DNA of 64,000 nucleotides from Camellia lanceoleosa (GCA_025200525.1 CM045762.1:29113600-29177599), one strand, 5' to 3'; shown: positions 49,172-61,999, counted from the stretch's first letter. The notes: generated by a model from the letters alone, not told the origin. Numbers and translations are program-made.

Positions 49172-52100
49172 GCTACAAGGGTAAGTCTCTTTTCCCTCTC
49201 TTTTGGCTCTATTTTGCATGCTTTCTTAGCCTTTGTTGCTTGCATTTTTGGGCTCCGACCTGAACTGTAAATAGTCATATTTTGAGCTCATCTCCATGTT
49301 TGATCAAGGGTCTTTATCTGTTTGAGGTCTCCTCCTCACCCTTTGTGTTTAAACTCTCTTTTAGGCCTATTTTTGAATGATATTTTAGGCTTATTTTTGA
49401 GCTGTTTTAGACTTGATCATAAACTGTGAAATGTCTTTTTTTGAGTCTCTCTTCAACTTTGTTGAAGGGCTCTCCTCTGTTTGAGGTCAGCTGCTACCAC
49501 TTGCCTCTTTATCCCTCTTTTAGGCCTTTTTCTTGTATGTTGATTTAGCCTCACTTTTTTTCATCTTCGAGATTTGATGTAAACTGTAAAGTACCTTTTT
49601 TTGAGACCCTCTTCAATTTTGTTGAAGGAATCTTTGCCATTTGGGGCCAGATGCTGTCCCTTGTCTCTATTCTCTCTTTTAGGGCCATTTTTACATGATA
49701 GATTAGCCCTATTTATGTTCATTTTTGAGACTTGTTATAAACTGAAAAAAGGCTCATTTTGACATCATCTTCATGTTTTATTAAGGGCATTTTCTTATTT
49801 GAGGTCACATGCTTCCTTGTATGCTTGATTGTCCCTTGTTTTGAGCCTTATACCTAAGCTCCAATTGCATGCTTTGTTTGGCCTTCTAGCCACTGAAATC
49901 CAGTGGATTTTTAGTGGCTAGAACACTATTTTGAGCCTCCAAATCAGAGGGGGGTGACCCCCTCTCACCTTGACTTGTTTGATGGTCATTTTGGCCTTCC
50001 AAAGGGACCCCTCTTTGCATGCTTCTTGGCCACTTTTCAGGCCCAATTTGGTGAGTTTTGGGACTACCATATTTTATTTTTAGAGTTTTTTTGGTCATGC
50101 TTCATGTCTATCTTGTATGTGCCTAATAACTCCTTGCATGGCCCTCTAAAGGAGCTCCTCATTTTTGCACATGTTGGCTGCATTTCAGTGATTATGTGGT
50201 CATATTTCCACATGTTTTATTCACTGATTTTTTCTGGTATGGTGAGATTCCATGTGCTTCATATACTTGCCATGTAAACCATGTTTGCTAGTCAAAATTG
50301 CATGCTACTTTAGCCCATCTTGCTAGCACCTTTTGGCCATGCTTTGAACTAAGAAAGTTCATATTTTGGGACTTTCTTGACTCTGTCTTCATGCTTCATG
50401 ATCAAATAATACATTCTTTGTATAGCTATAGGTCATTGCGTATGCTTAGTTTTGAGTTTCGGGGTTCATCTCATGCATCGGGTGCCATATTGCCATGTTT
50501 CGGGGTTGTTAGCATCATATTTTAGTGCTGAAATTTGCATGTTCGTATGCCATATTCCATGCCTTTCCATGCTTTGGTAGAGTAGCGTTCGTGCCTTAGG
50601 GTCGGTCCTCGGTTTGCGTGCATATGTGCACGCATCTCGAGTGTCTCATTTTCATCTTATGGCCACTAATGTGAGTGTGGCTGAGGTCCACTCATGTTAG
50701 TGTAAGTCCATCATGCATTGTGTATGCCATTTCAATTTATAGCATTGCGTGTGCTAGGTTGTATGTTAGAGCATCGTGTATGCCATGTTATATCGTGCAT
50801 TGTGTATGCCATTTCATAGCATTGTGTATGCTAGGTTGTATATTAGTTGCATAGTGCATGCCATCTCATTTGCATTGTGTTTGGGATAGGAGTTAGCCCG
50901 AGCACGGGAAACAAGGGACGTTTCGTACTTTGAGTGACGGAACGTGTCTCAATTCCCGGTCACCGACACTCCGGATTATCCATGATGGAGTCTCGGTCTT
51001 GTTGTGTTCATGTGTGCATTCATTTCATATTGAGTCGTGCAATTCGACTCCTCGGCCATCATGCATCGAGATGCGCGATTGGTGGCACGAGGATCGAGGA
51101 CTACGCTTCCTGAAGAGTAGTCAAGCATGCATATGTGAAAATACATTGCCATGCCCCTTTCCTGCTCTCTGTTGCAGCAAATCAGAAACCGGCAATCTTT
51201 TGGGACTTCGCGCAATATTTCGGGCTTAATTATAAACAGAGGCTAATTGGGGCCTCGCAGTGGATTTCCGTGCCAAAGCAACCCGAACATGCATCATTCA
51301 TCATCCGAAGCAGAGTCAAGGCAGTCCCTAGCTTGCATGATTATTTACTGCTTTCCTAAATTAATTTGTTAATTAATTAGGATTTTGTATTTATTCGAAC
51401 TGTAATTATTCATTTGGGACTCTACATTATTTATTTGGACCCTCCGAGCGAGGGCACAATTGTAATAAGTGTGCGTGCGTGTGATGTATGTTTTCCAACC
51501 CCACGTCTTTCTCTCCCTTTTATTTACCAGCTTATGATGGTTAGATTAGGGCATGTTTCAATTAACATACAGTATGATAGCATGTTTGCATTCATTCATC
51601 TGTTTTGCATGGACCGGGCTCGGCGCATCATAACTCATTGCATTGTATTTCAATTCCAAGTTGAGTACTTGTTAGCTGTAGCATTCCATATGCCATGTTT
51701 AGAATAGCCGAGCCTATCTTAGTTGCATTATTGCATGTGTTGCATTAGGTATTTCTGTATAGTTAGGATCATGCATGGATTTCTAATTAGCTTCTGTTTT
51801 GGCTTGGAGTACTTGGTAAGTTTTTCTGCTTTAGCATCCTTGCATGTGTGTGAGTGACTGCCATGATAGCATGCTTACCATGAGGCTATTTGCTTATGTG
51901 ATATAACTGCCTGAATGCCTGTGGGTGAAGGTTGGGTTATTTGGATTGTGACAAATCATCAACTGTGAGTTTTAAGCCCACTAGATAGTGGCAAAACCAT
52001 CTTTTCTAAGCCTACCTGAGGGTGGCAAAATCTGCATTTTAAGCCTACTTGCGGGTAGCAAACCATCTTTCAAAAACAAACATGAAATGTTTTGTTCCAA

Positions 52101-53240
52101 TTCAGGTGACCCGGTCTATACTTGTATGTTGTGCGCATCACATAGTAAATTTAGGCTAATAACCGGAATAAGAACGCATAATGTTTTCAAAACTAGATAT
52201 CATGGTTAGTAGAGGCTGATCTTTGATCGGGCCAGCGGGAGTGCTCACGAAGTGACCTTCCCCAATCGTACCCAAGTTCTCGAGCCGAGGCAGCTTTGGT
52301 GATGACGGACACGTGGCCTTAGGCAACGAGTCAGGGTTTCCTAAATTTTCCAAAAATAAAATATTTAGGTGGCGACTCTGTATCTGGCAAAGCAGTCCAT
52401 GTTTGGCACTTCTTTAAAAAAAAATCTGTTTTCTCAAACGATTTGCCGGATTTGGACTCTTTGGTTCAGATTAAGAACTGTGACAAATTGAGTCCTTGAA
52501 CTGTGGTGAGCCCAAGACGAACGGAACGGGGGACTCATCCCTCCCGAGGCGTTCGGGGACGTCTACAGTGGTGACCACTATTAGATTGCTTGTTGGAGAG
52601 ACAAGTGAATTTCTAATTACTGTAGGGTTACACCAAGGATCAACCTTAAGTTTTTATCTTTTCACTTTAGTCATTGAGATTGGAGCGGATGTGGTCCATA
52701 GAATTAAGGTGGGATGGCTAAAGTGGAGGACTGCGTCTGGAGTACTGTGCGATAAAACGAGTACCCATTAGAATAAAAGGGAAGTTTTATAGAATGACTA
52801 TTAGACCGGCGATATTGTGTGGGACGGAATGTTGGGCAACTAAGAAATAACATGTAGATAAGATGAGTGTTGCTGAAATGAGAATGCTAACGTGGATGTG
52901 TAGCAAGACTAAAAAAGACAAAGTTAGGAATGAATATATTCGAGAATGGGTGGGAGTAGTACCGATAGAAAATAAGTTAAGAGAGAATAGATTGAGATGG
53001 TTTGGTCATATAAAATGGAGATCAATAGAGGTAGTAGTAAAAAGATGTGATATAATAACGGTAAATGGTAGTGTTAGAGGAAGGAGTAGACCTAGATTGA
53101 AGTGGAGTAGTGTAGTAAATATAGATATGAATCTCTTTAATTTGACTAACGACATGACCTTGGATAGAGTTGAGAGGAGAAGAATGATTCATGCAGCCGA
53201 CTCCATTTGATGAAACTTAAGGTTTGGTTTGGTTTGGTTT

Positions 53241-54859
53241 ATAGAAGCAAATAATATTACAGAGTTACAAACTTTTATTACAAAACAAGGTTCCATCATT
53301 ATTACAATCCCAATAGAAATTGAAAATACGAATGGACCTATAACAAAGCGAATTCTAACTTTGCCTATGACAACCAAAAATCTTCGAATGTCTCTAGTTT
53401 CTCATTGGCTACGAAGGTTTCTTCAACACCTGATTTTGAATTTGAATCAATGGTTTATAACTAGCATTATTTGATTTTGAATTTAAATAATTTGTTAAGG
53501 TGAATCTTTCTTCACCATTGATAATGTAATGGAGATATCCATAAAATGGACAGAATTTGAATCCTATACAACTCATGTCAGTTAAAATAAATAAATAAAC
53601 AACTTGTGGAGGAAACAAAAATAATATAAAAAAAGAAAAAAAAAAGAAAGGAAAAATGAAGGAAATATTGAATTTGTGTTTAGGGAGTAATTTGTGAAAA
53701 AAAACAAGGAAGAAAAGAAACCTTATATTTGTAAACTTATTTTTGAAAAGAAAGTGAACGATTTTAAATTTAATATTCAAACACAATCTAATAAATTATC
53801 ATATCAAAATATTGTAGTTCATCAAACCGATTTGATTGACCTAAATCATATTTAAACCTTACATTTAAGAAATTTATTTTAAAAAAAAAGCGAGAAGAGA
53901 AACCTTTATAAATTCTTCTATAAATTCAAGTTCTTAGTAAAATAAAGTTAACAATTTAAAGTAATTGGCTTTAGGTGGGACTTTAATGACCATAATGGAG
54001 AGGAGATGTGATCTACAATTAGAGATTTGCTCTGGGTTTGACAATTATTTTTGAGTAATTTTTTGTTGACCATTTCATTGTGAGGGTCTTATTGGACTAG
54101 ACGAATTTGACCCGAATTGTAATTTAAATAGTAAAAATATTTGGGAGCTCTAAATTATGAGCTCTAGAGGAATTTTAGGAAGTAAGCCTCATTCATTGAT
54201 GTGATATTTTGGCCTTATTTATTTTTTTTTTTTTAAATTTTTACCTGATTAATGTTCAGTTAGAGTTCTTAAATTAGAAGGATAAATCATTGTTGTTTAA
54301 ATAGTCATGAGAAGGTATTTAAGTAAGTACTAGTGTTGATTTATATCCTATCGTGAAAAAAAAATGAATAAAATTAGAAAAATTTAAAAAATAAAACATG
54401 AAGAAATCTAATAAGTGAACTTATTTTGGATTGTAATTTATTTATTTATTTATTACTTCTATTAAACTATTAATAAGTTTTAATAGTTAGATTTAACTCT
54501 CATAAAATCTTATTGAAAATAAGTTTTAGTAAAATTATTATTAAAAATATTTTTTTTGTTATGATTTTTTGTACCTCACTAAAAATTGACAATTAGTGAC
54601 TTTATTTTTTTTTTGGTCACAATTTTTATAAATTGCCATTAAAATTATAATTAGTGATTTTTTTGTGACAGATTTTTCAAATTGTCGTTCAAAGTTAAAA
54701 ATTAGTGACTTTTTTATAATAAATTTTTTAAGTATTTTTGCCCCATGACAATCTATTTAAAGTATTTTTGATTTTGATATTGAATATATATTTGATAGTC
54801 AAAATTCTATTCCTAATTTCCTTACCCAAGAATTTTTACAAGGGGATAGAAATGGCAAC
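53241..54859. other. AT-rich spacer between LINE and second giant LTR
   Basis: No gene is seen. At 54540-54760 the phrase TTAGTGAC(T/N)TTTTT and its partial complement recur, resembling the subterminal repeats of CACTA transposons, but no CACTA terminus was found. Confidence 0.4.
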
Positions 54860-57800
54860 TGTAGACGTGCCCGTGGGCTTCGTTCTACAGTTCGGACTCG
54901 ATTTGTGTCGGTTCTAAATCTGAACCAAAGAGTCCAAATCCGGTAAATCGTTTTGAAGAAAAACAGATTTTTTGAAAAGTAGTGCCAAACATGGACTGCT
55001 TTGCCAGATTACAGAGTCGCCACCTAAATATTTAAAAAAATGGGAAATTTAGGAAACCCTGACTCGGTGCCGAAGGCCACATGTCCGTCATCACCAAAGT
55101 GGTCTTGGCTCGGGAGCTTAGGTACGATCGGGGAAGGTCAGCTATGAGCACCCCCTTTCGCCCGGTCCGAAGACCGGCCTCCACTAATCGTGATATCCGT
55201 TTTTGAAAACATTACATGCTCTTATTCCAATTATTAGCCTAGAATTACTATGTTATGCGCACAGCAAACAAGTATAGACTAGATTGCCTAATTTGGAAAT
55301 AAGCATTGCATATCCGTCTGTTTTGAAAATGCTTTGGAATTTGCTACCGCAAGTAGGCTAAAACACAGATTTCAATGAGTTTTCCAACTCAAGCAACCCA
55401 ACCTCCACCCATAGGCATTCAAACAGTTTATCTCATATAAGCACTTAGCCGCATGGTAAGCATATTGTTATGTCAATATTCACACGCATGCGATATGCTG
55501 AAGCATAAATACTTACATTGTACTCCACGCCGAAACAATAAACTAGTTAGCAAACATGCATGTCCCTAGTTCATGTTAAGTGGCTAATGCAACGCATGCA
55601 ATGATGTAAGCTAGACAGGCTCGGCTAACCCTAAAGATGGCATATGAAATGCACTTTATTCGATGCACGTTTTCAATTTGGAATTGAAAATACAATGCAG
55701 TTTGTATGATGTACCGAGCCCGATACATGTAAACAAATGCATGGATGCACGCATGCATAGCATAAGGTATGCTAAAATAAACGTGCCCTAATACTAACCA
55801 TTAAAAGTAGGTAAGTAAAAGGGAAGAAAGAAGTGAGGGTTGGAAGACATGCACACACCCACGCACACTTATTACAGATTTGCCCTCGCTCGGAGGGACC
55901 AAAAAAATAATACAAATAATTAACTACGCAAGCTAATTAAATATTACAAATTCACTAAATTAATTAACAAATTAACTAAGTTAATTAAAGCAGTAAATGC
56001 CTCGGGAAGAGGGCAAGATGCATCACACGCCCGAAACTCGTGACGAATCGACCTTGCCATGCATGATTGCCTCTGTTTTCCCTGCTTTCCTCCTCTGAAG
56101 ACTGCCAAAACTTCAGGAATACTTCCTTGGGCACTGGAGATCACCACCGGCTGGAGTAGAACACCACCGGCTAAAGGATGTGGCCACCGGCACTGAATTC
56201 ATCCATCGGCTTCCAGTAGATTGCCGGTCGGCACTAAACACTGCCGCCAAGATCGAATGCTCGCAGAATCGCAGAACTCACAAAGAGAGGACACAACTTG
56301 CATGACAATGTTATTCAAGCAATGTATGCACCAAACACATTCCTTATCATGTTTTTGACTCAAAGGAAGATGTGCCTCGGTTCGCGGACCACCAATCACG
56401 CATTTCCATGCATGATGGCCCAAAGAACCAAGAGTGCAACTTCTATTTCAAATGCATGCAATGCAAACAAGCAAACAAGGGTGCCAAACCTCCATCATAC
56501 TTCACTTCAAGAGGCTTAGCATGCATGCCAATATGATGCAATCCTAGACATGTCAACTAGTATGCAAAATGGGCAATGCAAGCAAGCAAAACATGCTAGG
56601 TGCACAACCTAAGCAAGGAAGCATATGAACTAAGCAAAGGGGTGAACTCAAACATGGATTAGGCAGCTCCAAATAGGCCTAAAACCATTGGCCGAAATGC
56701 TAAATCATGAGGGCCAAACACACATGCACACATGCACAAGTTAAGGCACCAACACTTAAGCATAATAAAGCGACATTCAAGCACACTTGAAATGAGTTAA
56801 ACATGGACTACTAGCATGCATATAAAGCTCTGAAAATATGCAAAACATGATGCCAAATCGTGCAACAAAGCAAGTCAAACATGCAACAAATGGCCCAAGT
56901 ACTTAAGGTTCACCAATGAGGCTTTGAACTACACATAGTACAATCACACATGGCAATACTTAACCAACTAAAAACAGAGTTTTAACACATAAAACTAAGC
57001 CCAAAAGACTACTTAGATGGCATCTAAGAGGCTAGAATCCAAAGGCATACAATATGACCAAAACATGGAGCATTCAACACATACTTTTAAAGCATTAAAG
57101 AGGCAACTAAGGCAAGCATACAAGCACACCAAAGGGACTGAAATGACATACCAAATGGTTCCAAACCATCAAAATAAGGTAAGCAACACATGCTACATAT
57201 GCATGCTCAAAGGCTAGCAAGCCTAAAATGCAAAGGGGCTATGTAATGCAAGTCATGGCCGACCAAAACAAGCATGGACAGACTTTATTCATGGTAAAAT
57301 AAGCATACAAGCTTCATGGATCTAAGCCTAAAACATGCTAGAAATAAAGGCATACAACCTAGGCATGTTAAGGGACTAAAGAGGCATTACAAAGCAACTA
57401 TGCAAATCATGCAAAGAGTACTAAAACCAACACTTAGCAATGTCATATTAGGGCATAATAAACATAAAATGCAGCCAAGACATGCTCAACAAACAATCAA
57501 ACATTATGCTCTCTCAAGAGGCCAAATCTTGCCCTTCTCAAGAACATCAAGGAGAGGGGGAGCCCTCTCCTTCTTGGGACCTCAAGGCACCATCTTCACC
57601 ACTGAAATCTCTCGAGATTTCAGTGGTGAAGAGGCCCAAGAACCAAGGTCTCGGATCTGAACAAAATAGCACCAAAAGTGCCATTTTCAAGGCCTAAGGG
57701 TGGTCAAACCTACCCAAACCACCAAGCACTCTTAATAAACAATAAAGAGGCTTAAAAAACAGAACTTTTATGTGTTATAGACTAAGCACAAAAACTATTT

Positions 57801-58572
57801 TAAACTAGGCAAAAATGGAGTGCAAAAATGGGGTAAAAAGGGGAAGTTTCTCACCCTTGTTGACCACCTTCACAAATGTTGAAGTTGTTGGTTCCTTGAG
57901 CTCCAAACCAGTCAAAAACTTCAAGAACAAGCCTCTGGACCCTCAGCAACCAAAGGAAGGTGAAACACTAGGTGTTGATGTGCAATAGTAAGACACAAAC
58001 ACCTAGTCACTCAAACAAGAGAGAAAAAGAGAGATAGAATAGATATAGGATTCAAACCCTAAAACCAGAGCTTCTTCTCACCTTTCTCTCCCTAAAATGT
58101 CTAACTTTCTAACCCTTGAGCCAAGAGAGCAAGAGTTATGTTATAGGCAACCAAACTTACAAGTTAAGTCACCAAGAAGCTCATCCTTCCATAGGAAACA
58201 AGTGCTACAAAGCTGTCTGAAAATATCTCCAAAAACAGCTGTAAAGCGATCGGCAGGGCAAAATGGTCATTTTGCCAAAAGGAGTGCCGATCGGCACAAT
58301 ATAGTGCCGATGGAAACAATCACCAGCCGGTGGCCTCTAGCCACTGCCGGTGGTGTGTGGGGATGCCTCAGAAGGCATTCCCTGCCCCTCAAAGGCAAAG
58401 CACAAGTGTTTGGTGCAAAACCAGACACAAAACGGTTAAGTTTGGAGGTCCTGAGGCAGGGCGCATAGCCGAGGACTCCGGGAACTCCAAACAAACACAA
58501 ACATGGATAATCACCGAGTGTTCAAGCGGTGACGTCCAAGTCTTGAGGACGGTCAAAAATGGGGTGTCTATA
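54860..58572 (-). mobile_element. Second giant solo LTR, inverted, TSD GCAAC
   Basis: Read on the minus strand it starts TATAGACACCCCATTTTTGA (58572 downwards) and ends GGCACGTCTACA at 54860, matching both ends of the LTR at 47059-52567. The first base pair region carries one C-to-T type change (TATAGAC for TGTAGAC). GCAAC flanks both sides (54855-54859 and 58573-58577). It is 3.7 kb, shorter than its partner even without the hAT insertion, so the two differ by internal indels. No coding region is supported within it. Confidence 0.85.
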
Positions 58573-58818
58573 GCAACTCTTTTTATTTCTTAACATAAAC
58601 TAAAAGTCATCTATTACAGACAACTTATTTACCAAACTGCTTATTGCATTGCTTGCCTTAAGTTAACCAAAAAGACTACTTGCCGTGCCCAATACATACA
58701 ATTTCACCAAATAACCAGTCAACGCAATTTACTTGTCCATTATACTAACTGCCTTAATTATCATATAAGCAAATTGGATATCCTCAGTGGATGCTAAATT
58801 CTATTCATTCTCTTTTAG

Positions 58819-60051
58819 ATGTCTAGTTAGAAGCCTCATAAACCTCCTAGCAAGGCCCTTGTGCCAACCAGTCAATCCATTGCTCTTCCTCTTATTGATT
58901 TAGTCAATCGTTACCAAGTCCTTGGTAATATCCCTAAACCTAGTTACACTCCTGCCCTTGCTACAGATCCATGTGCTTCTTCATCCCCGTCACTGACTCC
59001 TTACCCATCTAATCCAGTTAGAACTGCTAGAGCTGATTATGTTAAATTTCAGTCAACCAATTTATTCTTTAAAGAACCTGTTCACAAGAACATCCATAAT
59101 GTTCTTGATTTAGTTAAACAATATTTTCCTCCAGGATGGCATTATGTCCCTCTCCATCCTGATAAGTCAATTTCTTTTTATAAAGATATTCTTTTCCATC
59201 ACCAGTCAATTATTATTAAACCAATTCATGATCAAGTCTACCCTAGTAAAATTATCTACCATTCTCTTTATATTCATAATATTGTCTCTCTCGATGAATG
59301 GGGACTTCCTTTCCAACTTTGAGACTTACCTGGTTATTCAATCCAATATAGTTATTATGACTATATGGATGCTTGGTTTAAAATTCTTTTGCATCAAAAT
59401 GAGTCATACAGTCACTCATGGTTTTTCTAATTTGATCACCAATTTAAGTCAACCCTTCCTACATGGTTCCTCTGATGGTGGTCTCAGCATGATGCTATTC
59501 TTGAGATCATTCCACCAGTCCTAATGGAACAAGTCAACTATTTCTTTTCTATGTTTAAACCCAGAAAACAACAAAAACAATTTCCCTGGTTACTCATTTT
59601 TATGTCCAAATACAAAGTTCATTAGATATTTAAATGGCAATATGAAATTTCTGATAACATAGTCATCCGTCAACATTTTGTTAAATGGTAGGATAATTTT
59701 AAGTCCTAATGCATCATTGATCAAGTTCAGCTCGAATTCCTAGTCAGTATTCATGCTCCCACTCCTGCCATGGTCAAAGCTCAGCAGAACCCAACTGCTT
59801 CAGTCACACAAGGAAGCTCTCTTCCTCCAGTCAGACTTGGAAGTCCAATAACCAGCTCTTTCAAGCCCAAATCATCCAAATCCAAATCAGCTCAGTCAAA
59901 GCCTAAGGATAAGCCCAAGTCATCCAGTGATGAATTGATCCAGATGGCCAAATTGCTAATGGCCCAAGCTAAGTCACAAATTGAAGATGAAACCTCTGAA
60001 GAATCAGATTCCTCTAAGGTTTCAACTAACAATGATCCATATGGGTCCTAG
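58819..60051 (+). pseudogene. Pararetrovirus last-ORF relic (unknown function)
   Basis: The frame opens at 58819 but has a stop at its fourth codon. It then runs open to 59324, where a frameshift and several later stops break it, and reopens at about 59770-60051. The middle part is aromatic-rich (Trp and Tyr clusters), and the end is a Ser/Lys/Pro-rich then acidic tail. It resembles a protein of unknown function that often precedes the movement-protein gene in plant endogenous caulimovirid copies. That resemblance is from memory of the pattern and needs a search. Confidence 0.5.
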
Positions 60052-60363
60052 TTCCAAGATGCTCAGGACCTATATGCTTAAACAGTCATTGGATTCCACA
60101 TATATACAAATCAGCTTCAATCACTACTCTATTTTTGAGAAAAGCTGTTGTTTTGTATCTATATCGATTCCCCATCTGTCACATACCTCCACTGAAAGTA
60201 ATGAATAGTAAAAAGTCAAATTTACTGTTCACTAGTCATCAATCAGACAATTCAACACTGTCAAAAGCAGCAATCAACTTTAGTCAGTAGACACCACCCA
60301 TATGCCTCATCATGCTCATTTCCAGTGAAGATTCCTTCACAAGGCTCACAGTCATCTTCATTG

Positions 60364-60371
60364 TCTATAAA
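60364..60371 (+). promoter_or_regulatory. TATA box of the pararetrovirus intergenic region
   Basis: TCTATAAA follows a region of short repeated CA/TC-rich motifs and precedes the leader. It lies about 150 bases upstream of a poly(A) signal and 264 bases upstream of the primer-binding site, in the order expected for a full-length pararetroviral RNA. Confidence 0.6.
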
Positions 60372-60512
60372 GAAACCACTCTAGTCATTTGTAAAACAGA
60401 GTTAGAATTGAGAGCAAATCAATATTTCTCTCCCTGAACCTACTCTGATATTAAATTTGTAATTTTATTTTTCAAGATATGTATTTTGAGGCTACTTTTT
60501 TAAGTTACTTCC

Positions 60513-60518
60513 AATAAA
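60513..60518 (+). terminator. AATAAA poly(A) signal
   Basis: AATAAA lies about 145 bases downstream of the TATA box. In caulimovirids this signal is passed at the RNA start and used at its end, giving a short terminal repeat. The context supports that reading here. Confidence 0.55.
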
Positions 60519-60627
60519 CAATTGTAAGTGTTTTTTTATAATTATTTCATTTGATTTATCATTTCAGTCTCTTGCTTTCTGCTTACGTGCTCTCTTGTGC
60601 TTACACTCTTGCTCTCTCTATTTTATT

Positions 60628-60643
60628 TGGTATCAAAACCAAG
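60628..60643 (+). other. Primer-binding site, initiator tRNA-Met type
   Basis: TGGTATCAAAACCAAG matches the plant caulimovirid and retroelement primer-binding site (TGGTATCAGAGCCA) with two G-to-A changes. It lies between the poly(A) signal and the movement-protein relic, as in caulimovirids. Confidence 0.8.
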
Positions 60644-60992
60644 TTTGTTGCGAATATTAAGTTATTGTTTAGTTCTTTCTGTTTAATCCCTCTGATTTGT
60701 GTTTTTGTATTTAATTCCAGTTTTCTTATTTCTAGATTTAACTTATCTTTCCACTCTGTTAGTAGCCACCCACCTTTCATCCCACGTTTTAGGTAAGTCC
60801 TTTGGTTAGGCAGTGATCGACATAGGGGTTCCCACGGAAAGGGTATGAGTGAAGACAAAGTATGTGAAAATATGGTAAGTTATAATAGAATTTAAGAGAT
60901 TTGGATTAAATTTTTCAGCACTAAAATGACTCAATTATTCCGAAGTAACTCTTCAGTTAGCTCTATATATAATTGTAACTCCTATACCTAGT

Positions 60993-61995
60993 ATGGACAC
61001 ATTAATTAATGAAGAAGAACATGAATATCAAGATGTTAAAGTTGATTTAAGTTGGAATATCCCTAAAGTAAAACTAAATAAATTTATTAAACCAGTTTTC
61101 TCCAATCAACTTTTAATGTAGATTTACAAGTCAAAACTGTTGAACAAGTTTATACTTTAACTAAAATTAAAGAAACTTGCCATCTATTATCCAAGGAGTC
61201 AATTTGAAAACATCTCAAGGATGGTCATAACTTCATTCATTTAGGATTAATTCAAGATGGAATCAAACCCTTAACTCAATAGGGTACAAATATTCTATTC
61301 TTCTATGCTTAAGAGATGCCCGATTCATTAATTATCATGCTAGTGTCATAGGAATGATGGAATCTGGCCTCCATAAAGGTTCAGTCCATTTTAAATGTTT
61401 TCCTGATCTTACTTTAAGTCTGTGAGATCCTCATATATTAAAAGCTTTAACATTAAACATTCAACTGTCTGGTGAATTTACTAATATATTAGAAAGTGTT
61501 CATAATATTGCCTCGATTTATCGCATATATTACAAGTGTATAAAAACTAATTTAAATGTTCAAGCTTTAACAAAAAGTCCAAAGGATAAAACATTACTCA
61601 TTCAAGGTAGTACAAGTGAAACTAATATTTCTGTTCCAAAAATGATTTGCTGGAAAGATATAACTCTTCCGGAGGATTGGGTTACAGTTAATGAAAATTA
61701 TTACTCAAATCAACAATCTTCTACTAGTCATGATGTCCAAAACATCCAACAATTTAATGATGGTTCAGTTCATATTCGATTTAACCGACCTTATAGTCAA
61801 TCTTCTCGATACAGCACGTCTTCTAGTACTCCCACAAAATCTGAGGATGATGAAATTTTTAATACACCTTTATTTAGAAAAGATCGCCATATTAATCTTG
61901 GCCCTACCTCACATCATAAAATCAAAGGAATAGATAATTCCTCTACTTCCCAAATCAGTAAACCGGTTCATTCCACACACACATATTTATAAGAA
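60993..61995 (+). pseudogene. Movement-protein-like relic (30K type) and following linker
   Basis: An ATG at 60993 opens a frame that stops at 61119-61121. The homologous sequence then continues through other frames with stops at about 61205, 61280, 61300 and 61420. The segment around 61230-61560 has the spacing typical of viral 30K movement proteins, with short recognisable pieces such as LGLIQDGI and the RDARF motif. The last open part (61642-61992) is a Ser/Thr-rich linker. It cannot make a working protein. Confidence 0.65.
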
Positions 61996-61999
61996 GAAA

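Larger units (their letters stand above)
47059..52567 (+). mobile_element. Giant solo LTR (5.5 kb), Ogre/Tat-like, TSD GTGGT
   Basis: It begins TGTAGACACCCC and ends GGGGACGTCTACA, so the ends form the inverted pair TGTAGAC/GTCTACA. GTGGT flanks it at 47054-47058 and 52568-52572. It sits inside the LINE reverse-transcriptase region, and removal rejoins the frame. No gag-pol is present. LTRs this long are known from the Ogre/Tat group of Ty3/gypsy elements; the assignment is by length and end sequence only. Excluding the inner hAT element it is about 4.67 kb. Its ends match those of the element at 54860-58572 in reverse. Confidence 0.85.
42400..53240 (+). mobile_element. RTE-type LINE retrotransposon, broken by nested insertions
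   Basis: Three pieces remain: about 42400-43001, 45411-47058 and 52573-53240 (roughly 2.9 kb in all). The first carries the start of the endonuclease domain (RVQETKWTGEKAGEI). The second carries its next part (GGDFNSYV), the linker, and the reverse-transcriptase start (GRSTMEAIYLLRRAIEKY, FINLEKAYDRVP). The third carries the GLHQGSTL motif and the C-terminal part (LRWFGHIKW). The 3' end is a (GGTTT)n tail at 53221-53240. There are several stops and frameshifts. The catalytic F/YADD region is absent: sequence passes from FTLVIE directly to [11 protein letters not shown], so about 100 residues are deleted. Plant copies of this clade are often labelled craniofacial development protein 2-like. 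The 5' border is approximate. Confidence 0.85.

Noticed and set aside
58097..58593. Overlapping frames at the end of the inverted giant LTR
   Set aside because: They lie within the LTR U3/R region with no domain; the GC-rich U3 favours chance frames.
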